DNA of 64,000 nucleotides from Gentiana macrophylla (lineage: Eukaryota > Streptophyta > Magnoliopsida > Gentianales > Gentianaceae), in NCBI GenBank assembly GCA_026214975.1, contig JAOBSW010000644.1, positions 62,001-126,000 of the forward strand, given 5' to 3'. The notes under the pieces are model-generated. The model was not told where the DNA came from, made no database searches, and saw only the letters and a program-made list of their open reading frames with translations. Positions 10,861 through 22,392 of this stretch are shown here, one piece after another (position 1 is the stretch's first letter; each line of letters opens with the position of its first letter). The position numbers and the translations under genes are program-made.

Positions 10861-11506
10861 ACCGGACGGTTGCCTAGTTTTTGTTCTAGTTTTTATTTTG
10901 TTTTCAATTCCTGTTTTTAGGTTAGATATTTTCAATTTCTGTTTGTGGTTAATAGTTTAGTTGTTTTTGTTCTTTAGTCCGTCGTTCTAATTTTGTTTTT
11001 GTTAGTAGTCAATATAAATTTTCTTGCTCCTAGTTTATACTCTGTTTTCTGTCTATCACGCTCTGTTTTTTCTGATCGTTCTGCCCAGTTGGACGAGCGT
11101 CCGTTTTACCAGACGCCCGTCCAGTTCTATTTTCAGTCGGACGAGCGTTTAGCTTACTGGACGTCCGTCTGCTGAAAAGTCTTCAATCCTGAATCAAATT
11201 CTGACCTGCAGACGAGCGTTCATACTTCTGGACGCCCGTCCAAAGGAACTCTGAAAGAGAGGACGAGCGTTCATGTTTTGAACGCCCGTCCATTCTGGAC
11301 ACTGGTCAGACGCTAGTCCATAATTTTGGACGTCTGTCCGTTCCTCTTTTCCTTCTATCATCTTCTTCTTTTCTTTTCTTTTCTCTAGGTTTTGATCTTA
11401 GATTAGATTATAAGTCTTTAGTTTAAGTCGTTAGTTTCTTAGTTTATAGTTCTCTTTCTCTCTTTCTTTCTTTCCTGCTCAACATCTTGATCTTGGATCT
11501 CGGTGT
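10861..11506 (+). other. Element C leader with array of dyad motifs
   Basis: Non-coding 5' leader. From 11091 to 11336 it carries about ten GGACG(A/C)(G/C)CGTCC-like words grouped in pairs with 19-20 bp spacing (11091/11111, 11139/11159, 11210/11230, 11261/11280, 11310/11330). A pyrimidine-rich tract and a possible TATA-like TTATAAG (11409) precede the gag start. Confidence 0.6.
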
Positions 11507-13495
11507 ATGCAAACTCGTAGTCAGAGGGGACCACTAATCTACTCCCCTTACCCCGAGCGGACCATAGTCCGGCCCAATAGGCGGAAACTTCGGTTCGACG
11601 AAGGAAACGCTCTAGATCAAGAATTTGAGCATTATCTTTCAGGAGAAATCGAAAGAATAGTAATAATGGCAGCGGAAGATAGACGGACGTTGGCCGACTA
11701 TGCCATGCTTGGCACAGTCACCATCAACCCCGCAATTGTTATGCCGGCCATTACTGCTCCAACTTTCGAGCTAAAGCCAGGACTTATTCAAATGATGCAG
11801 CATGCATCGATTTTTCACGGCTATCAATCTGAGAACCCCCACACTCACCTACACACATTTCTACACATATGCGGTACTACCCGCATCCAAGGTGTAAGTG
11901 AGGACGCAATCAAGCTCAAACTTTTCCCATTTTCCTTATGGGGAAGCACTAGAGTGGTATCACTCTCTCCTTCGAATCCATTACGACTGGGCCGGGCTTG
12001 AAAGAGAATTTTGAGTCAATATTTCCCTCCATCAAAGACGGCCTGAGATTTGAATGAAATCTTCACGTTCCGTCGGCAGGAAAATGAGTCTTTCTTTGAT
12101 TGCCGGAAAAGGTTCAAGTCCTCCTCCGAAAATGTCCCCACCATGGCTTGCCGATGCAAAGGCAAGTCAATACATTCTTTAGCGTGATTGACCGAGCTCA
12201 CTAAGGGCATGGTCAATAGTTCATCTGGCGGGCGTTTTTGAAGAAAGACTCAGACGAAGGATGGGCATTGTTCAAGACATTGCCAAATATAACTATGCTC
12301 CGCCCTATCAAGCTATTCAGCACCTCCTCCTCCTCCCAAGGTCGAGGAAGTGACTATGCAGATCGATTGCCATGTTGCAAAAGCAAATGGCTAACTCTCA
12401 ACCGACAACATCCCAAATCTGTTCCTAATCCGAGTAATCGGACTCTTTCGTTTCCACGTAACTCTCGGAGTTACGTACATAAAATTGCCATCAACCTGGC
12501 CACATGTTCGGCCCGGTGTCAATTTCAATCCCCGCTGCTCATCAAGTCAACGTTGTTCATAATAATGGATGAGTATAATCCAATCACTTGCCAAGTATGT
12601 GATGATCCGGGCACACATTGCTCGTTCGTCCCATGATTGGACAAAATGCGTAGTGAATGCTTTTACGGCCGCCTAATCCTAGGTTCAATAACCAATTCTC
12701 TGGCCAGAATAATGCTCAAAATCAGGGCTTCGGCCAGAATCCGAGTTTCAATCAGAATCCAAACTCGAACTTCAATTCTAACCCGAACTTCAATAGAAAC
12801 CCTGGTTTTGGTTCGAACCAAAACTCTAATTTTTCCAATCAAACACAAAGGTTTAATCGAATTGGCCCTCCATTTCCAATTCCAATTATCGAATCATTGA
12901 CCCGACCACAAAATCAAAATTTTTCCAATTCTCAAGGCCCTCGAATTCCAATGACCTCATAAGTGAATGGAACTCATTCAAAGAGGAGCAAAACAAGAAC
13001 ATCCAGCTCCTGATGAGTACCAATAAGAACCTTGAAAGACAGATAGGGCAGCTGGCTGAGCAGTTAGCATCAAGACCCCCTGGGCATCTGCCCAGTTTTA
13101 CCGAGAAAAATCCTAAGGGCGGTCATGTTGCTCAGCCGACTTAAGCTAAAGATCAATGTATCGACCTCGTACCAACAATGCATTATGGACAAGAGGAGGC
13201 CAGTACAATGAGTTTAAGAAGCGGTACACAGCTGAGTGGTCCCCCTGGCTTTCAGAGAAACCACTAGCCCCTCCTGCCATTGATAAGGCGGAGGGAAGTT
13301 GAGCACCCATCATCCCCTTGGCTGCAAGCAAGTAATCAGGTGGCTGATCCCGATAGGTGAAAAGGTTGGAAATCCTCAGGTGGCTGATCCCCTGAGAAGT
13401 GAACAAGTTGGAAATCCTCAAGTGGCTGATCCCTTGAGGACTGAAAAAGGAAAAGAAAGTCAGGTGGCTGATCCACGACTAAAGCTCTGAAAAAG
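11507..13495 (+). pseudogene. gag: Element C gag, broken
   Basis: Starts with ATG at 11507 (MQTRSQRGPLIYS), a start typical of Athila gag. The capsid part FELKPGLIQMMQHASIFHGY and HLHTFLHICGTTRIQGVSEDAIKLKLFPFSL is open to 12001, then the frame is lost. Later pieces lie in several frames: a Cys-rich word CQVCDDPGTHC near 12590, an Asn/Gln/Phe-rich low-complexity stretch at 12657-12962, and a C-terminal tandem repeat at 13336-13480. Many frameshifts; not translatable as one protein. Confidence 0.8.
13336..13480 (+). repeat. Tandem repeat of 40-42 bp in element C gag
   Basis: Four copies of a unit beginning TCAGGTGGCTGATCC start at 13336, 13376, 13418 and 13460. In frame they give a ~14-residue peptide repeat containing QVADP. 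The spacing varies between 40 and 42 bp, so the copies are not all in one frame. Confidence 0.75.
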
Positions 13496-13829
13496 ACGGT
13501 TCGGTGGAAGGATTTGGAAGATAAAGCTATCAGCGCATCCTCAAAGAGAGTCTTTTCCGAGAGTGATCTGAAGAAGCTTCCGTTTCCACCGAGGAAGAGC
13601 AACATTCCATTGGTTGAAGACAAAAAGTACGAGAAGGTGCTAAACCTTACGAAAAATACTCGAGTAAATCTGCCATTATCCGAGGTCTTGGTGAGATGCC
13701 TAAGTATACAAAGTTCATCAAGGATGTTGTATCTTCCAAGAAGAAGTTAGCGAGGAATGGATCAAGCGGTTGGTGAGGAGTGTTCTCTCGGTCAATAATG
13801 AAAGCTTACCAATCAAGAGAAGCGACCCA

Positions 13830-14330
13830 GAAAATTTGTGCTCACATTGCGGATGGGAGGCCTAGTCTTCCCAAATTCCTTATGTGACCTGGGCGCATCT
13901 ATCAGCTTGATGCCATTGTCTGTGTGCAAGCGGCTGGGTATACAAAGTCTTCAAGAACCCACGACCATGAATTTGCAGTTCACTGATAGATCTTCTAAGA
14001 AAGCTTCAGAATCCTAAAGGACGTATTAGTTCAAATAGATAGGTTTACCTTTCCGGTTGGTAGCACGTCTTAGATATTGAGAAAAGTGAAAATGTCCCTT
14101 TGATTCTTGGAAGACCTTTCCTATCTACTACTAGAGCCCTCATCGATTGTGATGGTGGGCATGTGACCATTCGAGTTGGTGACCAGGAGGTGAGTTATAG
14201 TGTTTCCAAATCTATCAATGTACCTTTCGGATCTCCAACCGGCTTTTCCATTGAGGAGACTTTTGATGATTTCGATGACTTCATGGATAAGCAAGTCATA
14301 GTTAGTAGAATCGAGAATATGAGCGACTAA
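13830..14330 (+). pseudogene. pol: Element C aspartic protease
   Basis: CDLGASISLMPLSV with the catalytic Asp at 13886-13888 is the retropepsin-like active site of Athila elements. The second half is in another frame: ILGRPFLSTTRALIDC at ~14103-14150 and FSIEETFDD near 14250. It normally cleaves Gag-Pol. Frameshifts near 13990-14090 separate the halves. Confidence 0.75.
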
Positions 14331-14639
14331 TTGATAATCTGAATAATCATGGTGTGGTCAATCTAGATCGATTAGCAAACTGAATTTGAGGATGGGCTAA
14401 GAGAAGAAGCCTTGGCGTAGGACCACTAAGTAAGCTCAGCGATGTTGAGTTGAAGAGTGGCGATCTTAAATCAAGTCTAGAGGATCTCTCCTGTAGATTT
14501 GGTGCTGAAGCCGTTGCCTAAACATCTTAAGTATGTGTTTTTAAGAGAACGTGACAAGCTTCCTTTGATCATCTCTGCCAAGCTATCTCGTATAGAAGAG
14601 CTTAAATTGTTAAAGCGTCTTGCGCAAAAATGAAAAAGC

Positions 14640-16020
14640 CTTTGGATGGCGAGGTGGGAGATATCCGAGGATATCTCCGACACATCTGTATGCACAAAAT
14701 CAAGGCGAGGAGGGTGCAAAGCAGAGTTAGACTGCCTCGAGAGAAGGCTCAACCCTCATATGCAAGAGGTAGTCAAGAAGGAAATTGTCAAGCTTCTAGA
14801 TATGGGTATCATATACGCCATTGCAGACAGTGAGTGGGTATCCCCAACTCGGGTAGTTCCCAAAAAGGTGGAATTACTATTGAGAAGAATGAGAAGGAGA
14901 GGAGATAGCATTGAGACTTGTCACTGGTTACAGAGTCTGCATCGATTATCGAAAGCTCAATGAGGTCACACTGAAGGATCATTTTCCCCTTCCATTCATT
15001 GACCAGATGCTTGAGCGTCTGGCGGGGGCACGATTCTATCGCTTCTGGATGGATATTCGAGGATACTTCCAGATACCCATCGATCCTGTTGACCAAGAGA
15101 AGACCACTTTCACTTGCCCTTATGGGACATTCGCCTACAGGCGGATGCCATTTGGTCTCTGTAATGCCCCGGCCACCTTTCAAAGGTGTATGATGGCAAT
15201 CTTTGACGGGCTAGTTGAAAAGTGCATGGAGATTTTCATGGATGATTTCTCGGTCTTTGGTCAATCCTTCGGTGATTGCCTAGATAATCTTGATCAGGTG
15301 TTGTCAAGATGTGTGGAGAAGGACTTAGTGCTTAATTGGGAAAAATGTCATTTCATGGTAGATGAAGGCATAGTCCTTGGCCACAAAGTGTCCGCCAAAG
15401 GTATAGAAGTGGATAGGGCCAATGTAGAAGCCATTGAGAAGATGAGTTATCCTAAGAATGTATGCGAAGTCAGAGGTTTCCTCGGACATGTCGGTTTCTA
15501 TAGGAGATTCATCCAAGATTTTTCCAAAGTAGCCAAGCCCCTATCTACTCGCTCAAGGAAGGCGTTGAGTTCAATTTCGATGAGAAGCGCAAGCAAGCGT
15601 TTGAGGAGCTCAAGAATCGGTTAATATCCGCCCCAATTCTTATATCGCCAGACTGGAACTTGCCCTTTGAACTTATGTGCGATGCATCCAACTATGCTGT
15701 TAGTGCAGTCTTAGGACAGCGAATCGAAGGAAAGTTCCGGCCTATCTATTACTTGACCACACGTTGAATCCTTCTCAAGTTAACTACACGACCCTTTGAA
15801 AGGAATTATTAGCCGTAGTCTTTGCTATGGATAAGTTTCGTAGTTACTTGTTGGGTGCTCAAGTGATTGTGTGGGTGATCACGCCGCTTATGCGTTATCT
15901 CATGACCAAAAGGAAGCTAAACCGCGCTATCTGCGTTGGATACCGACCCTCCAAGAGTTTAACGTTCAAATCAAAGATAAGAAGCGGCGTTGAGAACGTA
16001 GTGGCGGATCATGTTTCTAG
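14640..16020 (+). pseudogene. pol: Element C reverse transcriptase and RNase H
   Basis: RT starts near 14740 (LLDMGIIYAIADSEWVSPTR) in one frame and continues from ~14911 in another: VCIDYRKLNEVTLKDHFPLP, then QIPIDPVDQEKTTFTCPYGT, MPFGLCNAPATFQRCM and catalytic FMDDF at 15235-15249. The linker SYPKNVCEVRGFLGHVGFYRRF is intact to ~15540. RNase H follows in other frames: FELMCDASNYAVSAVLGQ near 15670, then parts to ~16010 (VENVVADHVSRM). Several frameshifts. The MDD box in place of YxDD is usual for the Athila group. Confidence 0.88.
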
Positions 16021-16229
16021 GATGATAAGTGAGGAAAAGGGTGATCCACGAAGATATAGATCTTTACTTTCCTCTAGAAAACATCATGTGGATCGATGGC
16101 GCTCTCACGATGTTCCATGGTATTCGTCCATTGTGAATTTCCTTCATGCCCGTTACCTTGACCCGAAATGTCGTATCAAGAGAAGAAGAAGTTCTTCTCT
16201 CGATATGAAATATTTCGTTTGGGATGAAC

Positions 16230-17360
16230 CTTATCATTTAAGGTGCAAAGATGGTTTGCTTAGGAGATGCGTTCTCGAATCGAGCAACAAGAGATTATCG
16301 AGCAATGCCACAGTGGACCCACTGGAGGTCACTTTGGTCCTTGGAAGACGGTTGCTAAGATCTTCCAGTCCGGTTTCTATTGCCCTACAATCTTTAAGGA
16401 TACAGAAGCCTTCTGTAAAGCTTGCGATAGATGTCAAAGAACCGGAACTCTGACAAGGCGTTTCGACATGCCTTTAAAACCCATCTTAGAGTGCAAAGTC
16501 TTTGATGTATGGGGCATCGATTTTATGGGACCTTTCCCATCATCGTGTGGCAACAAATACATCTTAGTCTGCGTTGATTATGTTTCGAAATGGGTGGAGG
16601 CAGTGGCCACTCCTCACAATGATCATAAAACGATCATGAAATTTCTGAAGAAGAACATCTTTGTGAGATTTGGATGTCCTCGAGCCTTGATCAGTGATGA
16701 AGGAACGCATTTCTGCAACCGACCTCTAGAGAAAGTTCTTGAAAAGTATGGTGTTCGCCATAAGACCGCACACCATATCATCCGATGACTAGCGGTCGAG
16801 GTTGAGCGAAGCAACCAAAGCATCAAGCAAATCTGGAAAAGACGGTGAACAGTCATAGAAAGGATTGGAGTTTGAAATTGGATGATGCACTATGGGCGAT
16901 ATAGGGATCGCTTATAAAACCCCTATGGGTACATCTCCATATCGGATGGTTTACGGCAAGCCATGTCATCCGCCGATTGAGTTAGAGCATAGGGCTTATT
17001 GGGCGACGAAGTTTCTTAACTTTGATTCCCAAACTTGTGGAAAACATCGATCGCAAAGAAATTTGCATGAGTTAGACGAGTTCGACTCCAGGCTTAAAGC
17101 GCCAGGATAAGCAAGGATAAGATGAAACTCCTCCATGACGCAAAAATCAAGAAAAGAGAATTTCAAGTAGGGGAACAAGTTCTTCTTTATAATTCCAGAT
17201 TACATTTGTTTTCTGGAAAGCTGAGGACACGATGGTCCGGCCCTTTTACGATTCTCAAAATCATTCCTTGAGGCGTTCTAGAACTACTCGGTTATAAAGA
17301 TCAGCCGTTTGAGTTAATGGTCGAGGTGCAAACACTACATTGAGAACCTACTGGCAAGCC
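16230..17360 (+). pseudogene. pol: Element C integrase
   Basis: The H2C2 finger is at 16300-16440 (CHSGPTGGHFG and CKACDRCQRTG). The core is WGIDFMGPFPSSCGNKYILV with the first Asp near 16515 and ALISDEGTHF near 16690. The frame breaks near 16787, where the third catalytic position would fall. 16892-17110 resumes in another frame (YKTPMGTSPYRMVYGKPCH). The C-terminal FQVGEQVLLYNSRL and GPF module (RWSGPFTILKII) lie at 17155-17265. A chromodomain is not seen, as expected for this lineage. Confidence 0.85.
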
Positions 17361-17361
17361 T

Positions 17362-18110
17362 TTGATTGTTAAATTTCTCGATATCCTTGGATGTGGTGTT
17401 AATGAAGTCGAGGACTCTGACGAGATTTCACCCAATCTGTTTTCTGAGGATAACGGTAGTGGTCTATCACAAGAAGTTCTAGCCGGTAGTTGGGATATGG
17501 AGGAATATGCAAGGGAGCAACAACTCGAACGTCAGCAGAGAAATCTACAAAGGAGAAAGTCGACCATGGGAAAGGTTCAACGTATCTGGAAAACTGTCAA
17601 AGCTTTAATCCCATGCGTTAAGTGTCGTTTCTGCAGCCACAATCCTGATCAGAACTTTAACGAGGTAATGGCGGGCAGAAAAGTCAAATGGCCTGACCCA
17701 GGCTGAACTTAAATGGTGTCGAGCTAACGACATAAACCAAAAGCGCCACTAGGGGGCATCCTAGATATCCAATCTTGTTTTAGTTTTTCTTAGTTCTTTT
17801 TGCTTTAGTATGTTATTTTGGTTAGTTTTACTAAGCTTCTATGTTTCTATCTGTCAGTAGTTGCTTCCTAGATATGGATCTCTGCAGAGTTCGCCCTGAG
17901 GAGTTCCCACTCATTAGTCGAATCTCGATCACGGTAGATGATGGACCAGGAGGCACTATAGTTCTTCATGTAGATTTCGACATTAGCACTCGAGTTAAGA
18001 CCATCACGTACGTTATCATTGTTCCACCTTGTTCGGGAGGCAGCGATTTCACGATCGAGGAGTTGCGAGGAGGCCATAGGACGTCCTTACACGATCCTTA
18101 ATGATCCTAT
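17362..18110 (+). pseudogene. Unrecognised post-integrase segment of element C
   Basis: An open stretch of 114 codons (17362-17706) begins in the integrase tail and becomes charged (EEYAREQQLERQQRNLQRR, then Cys pairs CVKCRFCSH). Another of 86 codons (17841-18101) has no motif I know. They may be remains of the pol C-terminus. I do not assign a function. Confidence 0.35.
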
Positions 18111-18321
18111 GCTGACGGATTTGGCACTAGTCTTTGCATGGTGAGCATTTTAGAGGTGTTGAGGTAGCTGGTGAGGATTGGTGTTTGCAGGATGAGTACG
18201 ACTTCCCTCCGGCTATCGACATGCTTCGACGTCTCATTCTCTTAGTGGATTGGGACGAGATCTACGCAGATTAGTGTTTCCTTAGTTAGTTTAGCTTTCG
18301 TCGAGCCCCGACGTAAAACGG

Positions 18322-18346
18322 AAGCGCTTGGTGGGAGGCAACCCAC
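18322..18346 (+). other. Conserved post-pol motif of Athila/Tat-like elements
   Basis: AAGCGCTTGGTGGGAGGCAA followed by CCCA. From memory, this word recurs downstream of pol in plant Athila/Tat elements. The core GTGGGAGGCAACCCAC contains complementary GTGGG and CCCAC arms, so it may fold. Role unknown. Confidence 0.45.
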
Positions 18347-18495
18347 TGTTTTATTTGTGTTTGTTTTATTTTCGAAGTCTTTCATGATTTTCCGTATTGT
18401 ACTTTTGAATTTTAAATTATCAGTAATAAAAGTTTCGCATTTAGTTGTTTTATATGATAATTTTTAGAAAAGGACAATTTTGCATTTTTCTTATT

Positions 18496-18788
18496 GGGAC
18501 GCCCGTCTAGTGATTCTCGACTTGATCCGACCCCTCGATTTTCCGGGCGCCCGCCCAAGCTATGGGACGCCCATCTCGAAACAAGCTTTTCAATCCTGTA
18601 TTAATCTTTTTAACCAGACGTTCGTCTAAAAATATGGACGCCCGTCCGGATAATTCCCTCCAATCTTGTATTCAAATCAAGCCTTTGGACGAGCGTCTGG
18701 TACTTTGGACGCCCGTCCAGTTCATCACATTTCCGATCAGACGCCCGTCCGCCGAGTTGGACGAGCGTCCACCACCTGTCAATATATA
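18496..18788 (+). promoter_or_regulatory. Putative internal promoter upstream of the 3' gene of element C
   Basis: GGACG(A/C)(G/C)CGTCC-like words, mostly paired at 20 bp, run from ~18497 to 18770 (for example 18617/18637, 18688/18708, 18739/18759). A TATATA follows at 18783-18788. An optimal-looking donor GTAAGT (19088) and an acceptor TTTAG (ending 19339) then bracket a T-rich stretch just before the ATG at 19354, as in a plant 5'-UTR intron. Promoter use is inference from layout. Confidence 0.45.
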
Positions 18789-19353
18789 CCCCCCTCATGC
18801 CATGAACCCTCATTTTTTTCAGGACTCAACATCGAAAACCGACTTTTCTCCTCCCTTTTGCCCTAAATCTTTCGATTCTACACCAAATTGGGCGCTTCAA
18901 GGTGCGTTAGAATGCTCTAAACACCTTCTTTTCGATTATCTCTTCCAACTCTCCCAACGTTCCACATATTTGGAGAATCAGTCACCTATCTAGTTCGACT
19001 ATTTCAAGGAAAAATCAGATTTTTGGGGTCGAATTTGCGTTGTTTGGGTCTCTACACAGCATCATCATCACCTACTCACCTTCAATCGTAAGTTTTCAAC
19101 AACTTTTCTCGTTTTAATTCACGTTTTTGTGAGTTCGATTTTCGAGTCGGCTCATTTTCTTGAATTTTCAACTATTGTTGATTTTCTTTCGTTTTTGTTG
19201 GTTCTTTTCTTATTCTTTCTGCTGTGGTGGTGTGGGGATGGTGATGGTGCGTTGTTGATATGGGTGGGTTGGACGTTTCGTTTGAAATCCCGATTTGGAC
19301 GATAAACGGGTAACCATTTGTGTGAATGGTTTGGTTTAGATTTACGTTTGACA

Positions 19354-20934
19354 ATGGTGCGCAAGAAGGAGATTGTGAAACGTTATGGTAAAGGGTTAGC
19401 ACGGGAGAAAGGTAAACGGCAACATCCTGAGTTTGATCCATCCGAATTGGACCCTAACAGAGGCATAGTCTTTAGAGATCAACCGCCTAGGACATCTCAA
19501 CAAGCTAGAACCAATTTACGGGATGATTCTTCCTCCAATTCTGATACTGAGGATTATGATGCTGTCCCCCTGAGTAGGATGTCTCGAGGTACTCGTGGTG
19601 AGGAGTCGTCTAGAGCCAAGCCGTCTAGAGTTGAGGGTGGTGAGGAGGATGTTGTGCAAGACGAGCCTGAACCGAGAGCACCCCCTAAGAAAAAGTCTAA
19701 GACTGTTATTCCGCTTTCGATGCCTCATCGGTTTGTGAATCCTTCCGCACATGAAGCCTACACCAAGCATTACTCGACCAGGAGTCTTATTTTTGACAGG
19801 GAGGTGCAAGTGTCTCAAGTTGATCCTACTTTCGCTCAGATGTTCAAAACTAGGAAGTGGTCAGCCCTGACAAAGATTCCATCTACTCCTGTCAATGATT
19901 CTATTGTCCGCGAGTTCTATGCCAACTTTTCTGAGGCGGACTTAGATAAAGAGTGCGTTATGGTGCGAGGTGTTAAGGTCCCTTTTCACGAGGTCATTAA
20001 TCGAAATATAATTTACCGGCTTTTGAGGGTTTAGATTATAAGGAGGAGATTGCAAGGAGGCAACGTGAGGATGGTCGTGACCCGATGGAGGAGTTGAGAT
20101 TACGGGTTTGTCCGGATGTGGCTTGGACAATGAGACCCAATGGCCAGAGAAAGGAGTTGGTCACAACGACATGGACCGAGGATTGGAGAGTCCAATGCCG
20201 TTTTATTCAAAGTCGTCTGATCCCGAAGAATAATCTCACACATTTCCATATCAGTGATCTTGGGATGTTGTATGCTTTGACGTTCGGGTTGAATGTAGAT
20301 GTAGGTCAAGCCTTATTCGATGAGATTTCCATGAACCAGAAGGTGTACACCCGGAGTTTGATAGTACCTCATTTGATACATCAGTTGTGTCTGGATGCTG
20401 GGGTTGCTGAGTATACATCAGACCACAAGATGAAGAGCTACCCCCTATTCGTAGAGAGAAGGCTGTTCCCGTTTCCGAGCCTGGGTCCACATCGACACCG
20501 CCTCAAGCTTCGGTTCTTTCTGGATTATCTTCTTCCGAGATTACTCGGCATAGTATGGCTCATAGTTTGCGGGCAATGTTGAGTGATATTCGGGATGGCC
20601 AAGATAATATCTTGTCGGTTTTGGAATGTATAGTTGATGGACGGCAACCGAGAGATCGGAGGGTATTCAATGCGAGTAATATGGATTATGTCTTCTCCGA
20701 GCAGATAGAGCGGGTGATAGCTGAGGTGGTCAAGATGGAGGAGAAGCCCGAGTCGGATGATGAGGAAACTCCAGTGGATCCGAGGACTGCGAGAGTTCCT
20801 ACTGATAGAGAGGTTTGGGCCATCGCTTGCTCTGTTGTGCTGCCCGACCCTACACACATCGCATCGCATCTACCGCTGTCCCTTCTTCAGATCCTTCTCC
20901 GGCTGATGATACTCCGACTCCGGGGGTGCCTTGA
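19354..20934 (+). pseudogene. Element C 3' gene, 'putative plant transposon protein'-like
   Basis: Position after pol matches the 'envelope-like' ORF of Athila elements, but I see no signal peptide or clear membrane anchor. I chose the ATG at 19354 because it opens a basic, nuclear-signal-like N-terminus (MVRKKEIVKRYGKGLAREKG) and follows a plausible intron acceptor; an in-frame ATG lies at 19318. Residues ~20-130 are charged and disordered. Then KTRKWSALTKIP, VREFYANF and VMVRGVKVPFHEVIN resemble the plant Transposase_32 (PF20167) family, from memory. One frameshift near 20015-20030 moves the rest to 20085-20582 (FIQSRLIPKNN, SLIVPHLIHQLCLDAGV). A further shift leads to an acidic tail ending at a TGA at 20932-20934. 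It looks like one gene with two breaks. Confidence 0.6.
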
Positions 20935-22392
20935 GTTATTATTTTATGTATCTATTTTTCTGGTTGTTGTTGCGCTTTTGATACATTTCATTCGATGTGG
21001 CTGTACCTATACATTTTGCTACCTTCTGATTTCTCGTTCTTTGACTTGTGTGGCATATTTATCGATGACATTTTCTTTTTATTCCGTTTTGATTTATTAT
21101 CTCTACTGCCGTATTATACCCCGTTTTCCCCCGAGTTTTATGTTTCTCGAATTTTGCAGCGATAGTTTTTGTCGAGATCCGATTGAGTTAGTTTTGGGAC
21201 ATTTTTCCGCGCTTTTTGCGAGCGTTGGCCTTTTCATGCTCCAGCCTGACCACCGGCTCGGTTTTCTACGCGAATTCAGCTAAGTTCTTATCTTTTTCAA
21301 TTTCTGCACAACATGAGGGCATGTTGAATTTTTAAGTGTGGGGGAGGGGATAGTTCGATTTGTACCTAGGCGTACACGTTTGTTTAGTACGTTAGATTGT
21401 TGTTTTATACGAAATGAGCGTAATTTTTCAAAATTTTCCGACACTTTTGTTTTTGTTTTGTCCCGAGTAGGCAGTTCAATTTGAAGTTCGTTGTTTTTAT
21501 AGTCATCTATGCGATATTTCATGTACTTGATAAGTTAGTTGTTTCACCTGACACTATTTTTCACGAGCCATAGTGAATGATGAGCTAATTTATAAAGTTA
21601 TACCCCGTTTTGGATTAGTAGTTTTTGATTTTCTTGTAAGTTATGTGCTTAGTTCTACGTATATATCTTGAGATTTATGATAGTTTGTATTTAGATCCGA
21701 AGTATGAGATACTGTGAATATCTAGAGGTTTGAATGTGATAAGTAACACGTAACTAATGTCAAATGAGAAGTTGAATAATTAAATGAATCTATCGGGTGT
21801 GTCGAAAGCTAGTCGATGATTTGAGTGCGGTAGGGTTTACCACGTAAGTCCTATGCCACTATGATGACTAAAAGCTCACGACAGTTAGGAAAAGCTGCCT
21901 TATGATTGGAGTAAGGTAGGGATTATCTCGAAATGTCCTATTTCTCGCTATGAGGCTAAAGCTCACCCTAATGTGTGTTTAAAGTGAATGAATTCAATCA
22001 ACTTAAGATATGTTATGAAATGAATAAGGCTTAGTTTTCGTTAATCTTATCCCAAAGATAAACCGATAGATATGTTTGTAGGATTATCCTCCGAGTATTT
22101 CGTAAAGGCCCTAGATTCATTCGATCATCCTTTTCGGGATATGTCACGTTTGTAGGGTACATCTTATGAGTGTCATTTATTACTATTCTACGAGGGGGTA
22201 TTAGCTAGTTTTGCTTTGAGTTATTCAAGTTTGGTTTTAGTGGAAGTTTCCTATGGCTATGCACTTACACGATGGTGAACACCTAAGTTATTGAATATAT
22301 GTTATACTTGTTTAGATGCCTGTTTTCCTTTCTCGAGCCTAATTTTTCGTTTTTGTTTGCTCTGGGACGAGCAAAAGCTAAGTGTGGGGAGT
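20935..22392 (+). other. Element C 3' non-coding region with two polypurine tracts
   Basis: No coding frame supported. An internal purine run (AAGTGTGGGGGAGGGGATAG, about 21334-21353) lies about 1 kb before the terminal PPT (AAGTGTGGGGAGT, 22380-22392) that abuts the right LTR. Both share the AAGTGTGGGG core. Confidence 0.6.

Noticed and set aside
11091..11336. Dyad words as a satellite or tandem repeat
   Set aside because: The words recur as pairs but the sequence between them is not repeated, so they are separate motifs rather than a tandem array.
13336..13480. Regular repeats as a CRISPR array
   Set aside because: Period 40-42 bp without unique spacers, within gag of a plant retrotransposon; it is a coding tandem repeat.
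19354..20934. Host nuclear gene between retrotransposons
   Set aside because: It lies inside element C between integrase and PPT, in the place where Athila elements carry an extra ORF.
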